DNA of 14,317 bases. Source: Chloroflexota bacterium. GTDB lineage: Bacteria; Chloroflexota; Anaerolineae; B4-G1; SLSP01. The stretch's first letter is position 1, and every line of letters begins with the position of its first letter. A program made the translations under genes and the position numbers. The notes beneath the pieces are model-generated. The model was not told the DNA's origin. It did no database searches and was given only the letters and a program-made list of their open reading frames with translations. The stretch is taken from assembly GCA_009908585.1 (NCBI GenBank), contig JAAAOZ010000208.1:1-14317 (forward strand), written 5' to 3'. Positions 1 through 7,310 of the stretch are shown in pieces.

Positions 1-966
1 GGCGCCAATGAGGATGAGATCGCGGCTGAATTGGCCCGCGCTTGGCTCATCGACCGCGCGTGGTCGGATGCTGTCGAGCGCGCTTGGACATGGCTTCGGG
101 CGCAGGATTACGATCTGGAAACATTGCGTGACGACGAGGAAGCGCGCTTATTCTACATCATGTCGTGGTTGGCGCCGGAAGGCTATGATGTCAACCGTCT
201 CCGATATGATCGCATCTATGCGCGGCGCTCGGTGTTGCGGGAATGGCTGAAGGATCGCGGCTATGATCCAGATGAAATTCTCTGCTTCGAGGATGACGAC
301 CGTCCCCGTCGAGAGCGCCAGCGGGTGGATGAGAAGGCGCAGGCCGTCTGTCTCCGGCTATGGCTCGAGGAGTACGGGCAAGAGGTCGCGGATCTGTCGG
401 ATGAAGAGGTCGTGTACGAGGCCACGACGTATAGTCGTGAGCACGAAGCGCCCCTCCCGACGTTGGGCAAGATGCGTCTGTATGATGGCAAGACGGGGAA
501 ACCCTTCGATCTCCCGGTCACCGTGGGGATTATCTATATGTTCAAGTTGGCCCACATGGTGGAGGACAAGGTGCACACCCGCTCCACAGGGCCTTACTCC
601 CTGGTCACCCAACAGCCGTTGGGCGGCAAGGCACAATTTGGTGGTCAGCGCTTCGGCGAGATGGAGGTCTGGGCCTTGGAGGCGTATGGCGCGGCCTACA
701 CCCTTCAGGAGATGTTGACGATCAAATCGGACGATGTGCAGGGGCGCGTCAAGGCCTACGAATCGATTGTCAAGGGGTTGCCCATCGAGGAGCCGGGCAT
801 CCCGGCCTCTTTCAAGGTCCTGGTCAAGGAGTTGCAGAGCCTCGCGCTCTCCGTGGAGGCCGTGACCGATTCTGGGGAAATCTTGCACTTCGGGCGTGAG
901 GAGCGTCAGGCCAAGATCCCCAAGCTGGGCATGGGACTATTGGGATTGGCGCCCGAAGAGCGATAA
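1..966 (+). CDS. rpoB: DNA-directed RNA polymerase beta subunit, C-terminal part (5' end outside window)
   Basis: The reading frame is open from base 1 and gives the last 321 residues of the RNA polymerase beta subunit, which forms much of the active-site cleft and contacts DNA and the beta' subunit. The first residues (GANEDEI) match the FDGAxEEEI stretch of the family. From about residue 152 the sequence follows the highly conserved C-terminal block: LYDGKTGKPF, then HTRSTGPYSLVTQQPLGGKA, then QRFGEMEVWALEAYGAAYTL, then the LKELQSLAL-type end. Between these blocks, roughly residues 11-150, lies a charged, Trp-rich insert that Escherichia coli lacks and Thermus has only in a shorter, different form. 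The insert holds four copies of a WLxxxGYDxxxL-like motif. A roughly 35-residue tail follows LKELQSLAL. The next gene is rpsL, not rpoC. The call as beta rather than beta' rests on the C-terminal block and is secure. Confidence 0.97.
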   Translation, partial: GANEDEIAAELARAWLIDRAWSDAVERAWTWLRAQDYDLETLRDDEEARLFYIMSWLAPEGYDVNRLRYDRIYARRSVLREWLKDRGYDPDEILCFEDDDRPRRERQRVDEKAQAVCLRLWLEEYGQEVADLSDEEVVYEATTYSREHEAPLPTLGKMRLYDGKTGKPFDLPVTVGIIYMFKLAHMVEDKVHTRSTGPYSLVTQQPLGGKAQFGGQRFGEMEVWALEAYGAAYTLQEMLTIKSDDVQGRVKAYESIVKGLPIEEPGIPASFKVLVKELQSLALSVEAVTDSGEILHFGREERQAKIPKLGMGLLGLAPEER

Positions 967-1006
967 ATTGCTTTTGAGGGTACTTGAGCGAAATAAAATT
1001 CTCTGG

Positions 1007-1034
1007 TTGACCTTTTAGAGTTCCATGGTAGAAT
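1007..1034 (+). promoter_or_regulatory. Candidate sigma70-type promoter for the str genes
   Basis: A TTGACC -35 element (1007-1012) and a TAGAAT -10 element (1029-1034) are separated by 16 bases. Each differs from consensus at one position. It is the best promoter-like pair I found in the rpoB-rpsL spacer and would start transcription near 1041, giving an rpsL leader of about 130 bases. The assignment is by eye only. Confidence 0.55.
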
Positions 1035-1050
1035 TTACTTTCGCATGAGG

Positions 1051-1075
1051 GATGGCGGCTACTAACCCTGCCATC
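1051..1075 (+). promoter_or_regulatory. Upstream hairpin in the rpsL leader
   Basis: GATGGC (1051-1056) is complementary to GCCATC (1070-1075), closing a 13-base loop. The same two hexamers recur inside the terminator-like hairpin at 1108-1133, so either arm of this hairpin could pair with the downstream one instead. CTAACC in the loop (1062-1067) is also complementary to GGTTAG (1120-1125). It may be the first half of an attenuation switch. This is inferred from complementarity only. Confidence 0.45.
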
Positions 1076-1107
1076 GACAGGTGAAGAGATTTTGGTCGAC
1101 AAGTGAG

Positions 1108-1137
1108 GAGGCCATCCATGGTTAGATGGCCTCTTTT
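1108..1137 (+). terminator. Terminator-like hairpin in the rpsL leader (possible attenuator)
   Basis: GAGGCCATC (1108-1116) pairs perfectly with GATGGCCTC (1125-1133) across an 8-base loop, followed by four T. This has the form of a short intrinsic terminator. It could end the rpoB transcript. However, it also lies between the only convincing promoter (1007-1034) and the rpsL start at 1171, with just 33 bases left after it. Transcription into rpsL therefore has to read through it, which points to an attenuator or a leaky terminator. The T-run is short, so full-strength termination is uncertain. Confidence 0.6.
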
Positions 1138-1170
1138 AAGTAAGAAGACTTGTTTTGTAGGAGGAGAAAG

Positions 1171-1587
1171 TTGCCCACCATTAATCAGTTAGTTCGTAAA
1201 GGCCGTAAGCCAAAAGAGAAGAAATCGAAGGCGCCGGCGTTACTCTACAACTATAACACACTCAAGGGGAGGCGCGTTCGCGTTCAAGAGGGAAATCCTC
1301 AGAAGCGCGGCGTATGCACCGTAGTTCGGACTATGACGCCAAAGAAGCCGAACTCCGCGCTGCGTAAGATCGCGCGGGTCCGCCTTTCCAACCGCATCGA
1401 GGTGACTGCCTATATCCCCGGCGAGGGGCACAATTTGCAGGAACACTCGGTCGTGTTGGTGCGCGGCGGGCGTGTGAAGGACCTTCCGGGCGTGCGTTAT
1501 CACATTGTCCGGGGAGCATTGGATGCGACTGGCGTTGATGGTCGTAGTCAACGTCGTTCTAAGTATGGGACCAAAAAGCCCAAGTAA
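1171..1587 (+). CDS. rpsL: 30S ribosomal protein S12
   Basis: S12 sits at the decoding centre of the 30S subunit and helps control reading accuracy. The 138-residue protein shows the family signature TPKKPNSALRK (residues 56-66) and the GEGHNLQEHSVVLVRGGRVK block (84-103), then KDLPGVRYHIVRGALD. Lys58/Lys59 and Lys103-Asp104-Leu-Pro are the streptomycin-relevant positions; the Asp is the one that is methylthiolated in some bacteria. The start is the TTG at 1171, which gives the standard MPTINQLVRKG and has AGGAGGAG at 1159-1166. A TTG at 1150 in the same frame would read through that ribosome binding site and is not used here. The protein is 15 residues longer than the E. coli form because residues 25-42 replace only three residues. 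It is first in the str group, 22 bases before rpsG. Confidence 0.97.
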   Translation: MPTINQLVRKGRKPKEKKSKAPALLYNYNTLKGRRVRVQEGNPQKRGVCTVVRTMTPKKPNSALRKIARVRLSNRIEVTAYIPGEGHNLQEHSVVLVRGGRVKDLPGVRYHIVRGALDATGVDGRSQRRSKYGTKKPK

Positions 1588-1609
1588 GACTGATAGGATA
1601 GAGTGAGAT

Positions 1610-2080
1610 ATGCCAAGGCGTTATCGTCCACCCAAACGAGAAATTTCACCAGACATTCGCTATAATAGCGTTTTAGTCGAGCGCTTTATCAACCGCATGA
1701 TGTATGGCGGGAAGAAGAACGTAGCGCGCCGCGTCATGTATGATGCGATGGACATTATGGAAGCGCGCGCGGGCAATCCCCCGTTAGAGATCTTCGAGGG
1801 CGCTATACAAAATGTGATGCCCCCAGTCGAGGTTAAACCGCGACGGGTTGGTGGGGCCACCTACCAGATTCCGGTCGAGGTGCCGCGCTATCGCCAAGTT
1901 TCGTTGGCGATCCGTTGGCTGTTGGCTGCGGCGCGTAGTCGGGGCGGGCATGACATGGTTGATAAGCTCGCGGCGGAATTGTTAGATGCCTCCGAGGAAC
2001 GCGGCGCAGCTGTACGACGTCGTGAGGAAACCCTGCGGATGGCAGAAGCGAATCGCGCATTTGCTCATTTGCGCTGGTAA
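1610..2080 (+). CDS. rpsG: 30S ribosomal protein S7
   Basis: S7 nucleates assembly of the 30S head by binding the 3' major domain of 16S rRNA, and contacts E-site tRNA. The 156-residue product has the usual length. It starts MPRRYRPPKREISPD and shows the conserved NRMMYGGKK segment (28-36), the PPVEVKPRRVGGATYQIPVEV beta-hairpin region (71-91) and the SRGGHDMVDKLAAELLDA helix. The ATG at 1610 has only a weak upstream GATAGAGTGAG, so it may depend on translational coupling with rpsL 22 bases upstream. In E. coli S7 is the autoregulator of the str operon; whether that holds here is not shown by the sequence. A 54-base spacer leads to fusA. Confidence 0.97.
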   Translation: MPRRYRPPKREISPDIRYNSVLVERFINRMMYGGKKNVARRVMYDAMDIMEARAGNPPLEIFEGAIQNVMPPVEVKPRRVGGATYQIPVEVPRYRQVSLAIRWLLAAARSRGGHDMVDKLAAELLDASEERGAAVRRREETLRMAEANRAFAHLRW

Positions 2081-2093
2081 GCTGTCGAGATTG

Positions 2094-2138
2094 CTATCGC
2101 TGGATGAGATCAAGTTTTATCGAGGTCACTAGCGATGG
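2094..2138 (+). promoter_or_regulatory. Possible helix covering the fusA start codon
   Basis: CTATCGCT (2094-2101) can pair with AGCGATGG (2131-2138) as eight consecutive pairs, one of them G-U. The right arm includes the fusA ATG (2135-2137). The loop of 29 bases holds the weak ribosome binding site (GAGGT near 2122). Such a helix would limit free initiation on fusA and favour coupling to translation of rpsG. Pairing was judged by eye. Confidence 0.35.
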
Positions 2139-4210
2139 CTGAGTTTGCACATTCACTTAAGAATATTCGTAACATCGGTATTATTGCCCATATTGACGCG
2201 GGCAAGACCACCACAACGGAACGGATCCTTTATTACACAGGACGCACCCATCGCTTAGGGAACGTCGATGAGGGAACGACCGTCACCGATTGGATGACCC
2301 AGGAGCGGGAGCGGGGGATTACGATTACATCGGCCGCCGTGACCTGCTTTTGGCGCGATTGCCAAATCAACATCGTGGACACGCCAGGTCACATCGACTT
2401 CACCGCCGAGGTGCAGCGCAGTCTGCGGGTGTTAGATGGTGGGGTTGTGGTCTTTGATGGTACGGCCGGCGTCGAACCGCAGTCAGAGACGGTCTGGCGA
2501 CAGGCGAAAGCATTTAAGGTGCCACTCGTCGCGTTCGTGAACAAGATGGATAAGCTGGGGGCGGATTTTGTCTACGCAGTGGGTACCATCCGCGAGCGCC
2601 TGAAGGCGAATCCCGTGCCGATTCAATGGCCCATCGGCGTCGAATCCGATTTCCGAGGGGTCGTGGATTTGCTGGCTTGGGAAGCCGTCATCTGGGATGA
2701 TGAACTGGGGCAGAAACCACGGCGGACGGAAGTTCCTGAATTTGTGGCTGAGAAGGCGCGAGAAGCGCGCAAAAAGGCCCTAGAAGCGATTGTTGAGACC
2801 GATGACGACTTGATGATGCGGTATCTAGAAGGGGAAGATATTCCCGTCGAGGATTTACGCGGCGCATTGCGCAGAGCGACGATTAGTGGGCGAATTCAGC
2901 CCGTCTTGTGTGGCTCGGCGTTGCGCAACAAAGGAGTTCAGCCGCTACTGGATGTGGTGGTGGATCTTTTGCCCTCTCCGTTGGAAGTTCCCCCGATTAA
3001 GGGGCGAAATCCCAAGAAAGATCGCATCGAAGAGCGGGGCGCAGATCCTGACGGCCCATTGGCTGCTCTGGTCTTTAAAATCACGACGGATTCGTATGCG
3101 GGACGATTAGGATACTTTCGCGTTTACTCAGGTAAGATAAAGCGCGGCAATGTCTATATGAATCCCACTAAGAATGTCCGAGAGCGCATCCCGCGCTTGC
3201 TGCGGATGTTCGCGGATCACCGCGAGGAGGTCGATGTCCTGCGCGCGGGTGATATTGGAGCCACGGTGGGGCTAAAACAGACCTTTACCGGGGATACCTT
3301 GAGCGCGATGCACGCGCCGATTGTGTTGGAATCTATCCGATTCCCAGAGCCGGTGATCTCTGTGGCGATAGAGCCGAAGACGCTCGCCGATCAGGATCGC
3401 TTGAACGAGGCGCTGGAGCGGTTATCGGAAGAAGACCCGACATTCCGCGTCCAGCAAGACGAGGCCACCGGCCAGATGGTCATCGCTGGGATGGGTGAGT
3501 TACACCTGGACATTCTGGTGGATCGGATGCTACGCGAGTTCAACGTCCAGGCCAACGTGGGGAAGCGCCGCGTGGCCTACAAAGAGACGGTCACGAAGAC
3601 TGAGTGGGCCGACATCGAATTCAACCGGATGCTGGGCGGCAAGCTTCAGTATGCGCGAGTTGTCTTGGAGGTCAGGCCGGCGGATGAGAACAATGAAAAT
3701 CGCTTCGTGAATGCGCTTCAACCGGACACATTGCCGGAAGAGTATGCAGCTGCCATTGAGAATGGCGTGATGGATTCTCTGGAAAGTGGCTTTCTGGCCG
3801 GTTATCCTTTAGTGGGTTTAGTGATCCGATTGGTCGATGCCAAGATGGATCCTAACAGCTCATCACCCATCGCCTTCGAAGCGGCAGCCGTTCAGGCCTT
3901 GCGTAAGGCCGTAGAGTCGGCCGATCCGGTGTTGCTTGAGCCGGTGATGGATCTGGAAGTTGTCGTGCCGGAAGGATTCGTCGGTGAGGTGATGGGCGAT
4001 TTGAACGCTCGCGGCGCAGGCATTCAGAAGATGGACATGCGTCCGAGCGGGGGAAAAGCTGTGCGAGCTTACGCTCCCTTGTCCCAATTATTTGGGTATG
4101 CTACCGATTTGCGGAGTGCAACGCAGGGTCGGGGCACATTTACGATGGAATTTCACCATTACGCACCGGTGGATTCTCGACAGATGGATGCCATCTTGTA
4201 TGGCGCATAA
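2135..4210 (+). CDS. fusA: Elongation factor G, with unusual domain IV tip loops
   Basis: EF-G is the translational GTPase that drives translocation of tRNA and mRNA and, with RRF, splits ribosomes. The 691-residue protein has the family's usual length. The G domain is intact: G1 AHIDAGKT (18-25), switch I RGITI (60-64), G3 DTPGH (82-86), G4 NKMD (136-139) and the CGSALRNKGVQPLLD stretch for G5. Domain II-III motifs (GELHLDILVDRM) are clear, and the C-terminus has FGYATDLRSATQGRGTF. Domain IV differs from standard EF-G. The GGRGQYGHV loop is GGKLQYARV (501-509). The DGSYHEVDSSEMAF loop is DAKMDPNSSSPIAF (568-581), with Asp572 in place of the tip histidine. It stands in the normal str position between rpsG and tuf, so it is probably the main EF-G. 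Confidence 0.95.
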   Translation: MAEFAHSLKNIRNIGIIAHIDAGKTTTTERILYYTGRTHRLGNVDEGTTVTDWMTQERERGITITSAAVTCFWRDCQINIVDTPGHIDFTAEVQRSLRVLDGGVVVFDGTAGVEPQSETVWRQAKAFKVPLVAFVNKMDKLGADFVYAVGTIRERLKANPVPIQWPIGVESDFRGVVDLLAWEAVIWDDELGQKPRRTEVPEFVAEKAREARKKALEAIVETDDDLMMRYLEGEDIPVEDLRGALRRATISGRIQPVLCGSALRNKGVQPLLDVVVDLLPSPLEVPPIKGRNPKKDRIEERGADPDGPLAALVFKITTDSYAGRLGYFRVYSGKIKRGNVYMNPTKNVRERIPRLLRMFADHREEVDVLRAGDIGATVGLKQTFTGDTLSAMHAPIVLESIRFPEPVISVAIEPKTLADQDRLNEALERLSEEDPTFRVQQDEATGQMVIAGMGELHLDILVDRMLREFNVQANVGKRRVAYKETVTKTEWADIEFNRMLGGKLQYARVVLEVRPADENNENRFVNALQPDTLPEEYAAAIENGVMDSLESGFLAGYPLVGLVIRLVDAKMDPNSSSPIAFEAAAVQALRKAVESADPVLLEPVMDLEVVVPEGFVGEVMGDLNARGAGIQKMDMRPSGGKAVRAYAPLSQLFGYATDLRSATQGRGTFTMEFHHYAPVDSRQMDAILYGA

Positions 4211-4266
4211 ACTCATAAGATAAGTGATAATCAGTTTTACTTAAACATCAAAAGGAGAAGTGGAGA

Positions 4267-5484
<1,218 letters not shown>

Positions 5485-5506
5485 TCCGGTCTAGATCAGG
5501 TGGTTT

Positions 5507-5815
5507 ATGACAAAACAACGGATTCGTATTCGGCTCAAAGCATATGATCATCGGATTCTTGATGAATCCGCTCGGCGTATCGTCGAGGCGGCGGAGCGTA
5601 CCGGTGCACGGGTTGCCGGCCCGGTCCCGCTGCCGACCAAAATCGAGCGCTTTACGGTGCGACGTTCTACGTTCATCGACAAAGACAGTCACGAGCATTT
5701 TGAAATCCGCACACATAAACGATTAATCGATATTCAAGAGCCGGATTCGAAAACTATCGATACCCTGATGCGGCTGAATATGCCCGCTGGGGTTGATATC
5801 GAGATTAAGCTATAA
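5507..5815 (+). CDS. rpsJ: 30S ribosomal protein S10 (NusE)
   Basis: S10 is a 30S head protein and, as NusE, a partner of NusB and NusG in transcription antitermination and transcription-translation coupling. The 102-residue product has the usual length, starts MTKQRIRIRLKAYDHRILD and contains GPVPLPTKIERFTVRRS (38-54), the HEHFEIRTHKRLIDI loop region and the MRLNMPAGVDIEIKL C-terminus. The only ribosome binding site is a weak CAGGTGG ending at 5502. The gene lies 22 bases after tuf with no terminator between, so it is probably co-transcribed with the str genes. A 175-base spacer separates it from rplC, the opposite of the E. coli arrangement where rpsJ heads the S10 operon. Confidence 0.97.
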   Translation: MTKQRIRIRLKAYDHRILDESARRIVEAAERTGARVAGPVPLPTKIERFTVRRSTFIDKDSHEHFEIRTHKRLIDIQEPDSKTIDTLMRLNMPAGVDIEIKL

Positions 5816-5867
5816 ACGCTTAAATCGTACATCACAAAATCAATACCGCTTTTTAGTCGCTTGATCT

Positions 5868-5919
5868 TACCCCCCTGGTCTTGAGCTTGTCGTTATTGGG
5901 GTTTGGGCCAGGGGGGGTA
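5868..5919 (+). promoter_or_regulatory. G/C-run hairpin and possible G-quadruplex between rpsJ and rplC
   Basis: TACCCCCCTGG (5868-5878) pairs with CCAGGGGGGGTA (5908-5919), leaving one extra G and a loop of about 29 bases. No T-run follows, so it is not a standard intrinsic terminator. On the same strand the runs GGGG (5898-5901), GGG (5905-5907) and the seven-G run (5911-5917) meet the usual four-tract rule for a G-quadruplex. That structure would compete with the hairpin for the last G-run. Together they make the 5816-5990 spacer look like an RNA control region for the downstream genes. I saw no convincing promoter in it. Confidence 0.5.
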
Positions 5920-5937
5920 GTGTGAGCGGTAAGCTTT

Positions 5938-5974
5938 AGGGATGATGCGACGTTAATCATCGTTGGCAGTCCCT
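5938..5974 (+). promoter_or_regulatory. Small stem just before the rplC ribosome binding site
   Basis: AGGGA (5938-5942) can pair with TCCCT (5970-5974), and TGAT (5943-5946) with ATCA (5956-5959) inside it. The stem ends one base before the GGAGG at 5976-5980. It could influence access to that site. The helices are short and this is only suggestive. Confidence 0.3.
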
Positions 5975-5990
5975 CGGAGGTAAATGATTA

Positions 5991-6644
5991 ATGAGAGGAA
6001 TTTTAGGTAAGAAAGTTGGAATGACCCAGGTCTTCCGAGAGGATGGTTCGGTCGTGCCGGTCACCGTGATCGAGGCTGGGCCGTGTTACGTGACCCAGCT
6101 TCGTACTGAGGATCGTGATGGATATCGTGCGGTCCAACTTGGATACGAACCGGCCAAAGAGAAGCATCTCACAATGGGGCAAATGGGTCACTTGGATCGG
6201 GCCGGCGTTCCCCCGCTACGCTATCTGCGCGAGATCCGAATTCGCGAGGACGAAGCATTCGAGTTGGGGCAAGAGGTGCAGGTGGATATTTTCGAGCCAG
6301 GCGAGCGTGTGGATGTAGTGGGTAAATCGAAAGGGCGTGGTTTTGCAGGTGTTGTGAAGCGCTATGGCTTTGCTGGCGGCCCTAAAACCCACGGTCAGTC
6401 CGATCGCTTGCGGGCCCCAGGTTCCGTTGGCGCCTGTGCGTCACCGGGGCGGGTCTGGAAGGGGCAGCGCATGCCGGGCCGAATGGGCGGCAAGCGCGTG
6501 ACCTCACAGAATATCGAGGTCGTCTTGGTGGACCCAGATCGCAACCTTCTGGCCGTCAAGGGCAGTGTGCCTGGGCCGAAGGGGGGCTTCGTGATCGTCA
6601 AAGAGGCCCGCAAACAACGGGTTCGAAAGGGAGGTATTAAGTAG
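5991..6644 (+). CDS. rplC: 50S ribosomal protein L3
   Basis: L3 is an early assembly protein of the 50S subunit whose long loop reaches toward the peptidyl transferase centre. The 217-residue protein starts MRGILGKKVGMTQVFREDG and shows VVGKSKGRGFAGVVKRYGF (about 109-127), then GGPKTHGQSDRLRAPGSVGA and WKGQRMPGRMGGKRVT. The last two are the extended loop where many bacteria have a GPxSHGSxxHR form; here the GPKTHGQSDR version is present. The ATG at 5991 has GGAGG at 5976-5980. It is the first gene of the second gene block, preceded by a 175-base structured spacer, and sits two bases before rplD. Confidence 0.97.
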   Translation: MRGILGKKVGMTQVFREDGSVVPVTVIEAGPCYVTQLRTEDRDGYRAVQLGYEPAKEKHLTMGQMGHLDRAGVPPLRYLREIRIREDEAFELGQEVQVDIFEPGERVDVVGKSKGRGFAGVVKRYGFAGGPKTHGQSDRLRAPGSVGACASPGRVWKGQRMPGRMGGKRVTSQNIEVVLVDPDRNLLAVKGSVPGPKGGFVIVKEARKQRVRKGGIK

Positions 6645-6646
6645 CC

Positions 6647-7279
6647 ATGCAGGTAGCAGTAATGAATATGCAGGGCGAGCAGGTAGACGAGATCGAACTG
6701 CACGCCGATATTTTTGAGGCCTCCGTCAATGTGCCCTTGATGCATCAAGCTGTTGTTCGGCAATTGGCCAATCAGCGCGCCGGTACGCATCAGACCAAGA
6801 CACGAAGCGAGAATAATCGCTCCAAGTCCAAGTGGTACCGTCAGAAGGGCACGGGGCGCGCCCGGCACGGCAGTCGGAATGCCCCCATCTTTGTGGGGGG
6901 GGGTATTGCCCACGGGCCTATGCCGCGCAGCTACAACAAGAAGATGCCGCGCAAGATGCGGCGTGCTGCGTTGCGCTCGGCGTTGTCCGTCAAGGCGGCG
7001 GAGCAGCAGTTGATCGTGGTGGATAATCTGACGATGCCAGCGCCCAAGACCAAGGAAATGGTTCGGGTGTTGAAGAACTTAGCGGCCTCGGATAAGAAAA
7101 TCCTCATCCTGTTGCCGGACGCCAATGAACCTGTCGAGCTATCGGGGCGTAACTTGCCCAATGTGAATATATTGCGCGCTCAATACTTGAACATTCGAGA
7201 CCTGTTGGTCGCCGATCTGGTCATCGTGCCGTTGAGTGCCTTAGAAGTCATTGAATCGTTCTTGGGCCGGGCGGCCTAA
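6647..7279 (+). CDS. rplD: 50S ribosomal protein L4
   Basis: L4 binds 23S rRNA domain I and sends an extended loop into the wall of the peptide exit tunnel. In E. coli it also represses the S10 operon. The 210-residue product has the family's usual length and the conserved order: VPLMHQAVVRQLANQRAGTH, then the loop KWYRQKGTGRARHGSRNAPI and VGGGIAHGP (83-91), PRKMRRAALRSALS, and the C-terminal Rossmann-like part ending with NIRDLLVADLVIVPLSALE. The VGGG codons create a run of nine G at 6895-6903; the frame is correct across it. Its ATG follows the rplC stop by two bases, with AGGGAGG ending at 6634 inside rplC, so coupling is likely. Confidence 0.97.
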   Translation: MQVAVMNMQGEQVDEIELHADIFEASVNVPLMHQAVVRQLANQRAGTHQTKTRSENNRSKSKWYRQKGTGRARHGSRNAPIFVGGGIAHGPMPRSYNKKMPRKMRRAALRSALSVKAAEQQLIVVDNLTMPAPKTKEMVRVLKNLAASDKKILILLPDANEPVELSGRNLPNVNILRAQYLNIRDLLVADLVIVPLSALEVIESFLGRAA

Positions 7280-7310
7280 TTAGGTTGACGATTTATTGAG
7301 AGGAAGCGCT

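Noticed and set aside
358..888. Long open frame on the - strand inside rpoB
   Set aside because: It lies fully opposite a well-conserved gene, has no recognisable product or ribosome binding site, and is expected from the codon bias of this sequence.
1150..1170. Upstream TTG start for rpsL adding seven residues
   Set aside because: The extension is the translated ribosome binding site; the family begins MPTINQL at 1171.
5984..6010. Nine-codon open frame (including stop) overlapping the rplC start
   Set aside because: The ATG is only three bases after the GGAGG and out of frame with rplC; more likely chance than a leader peptide.
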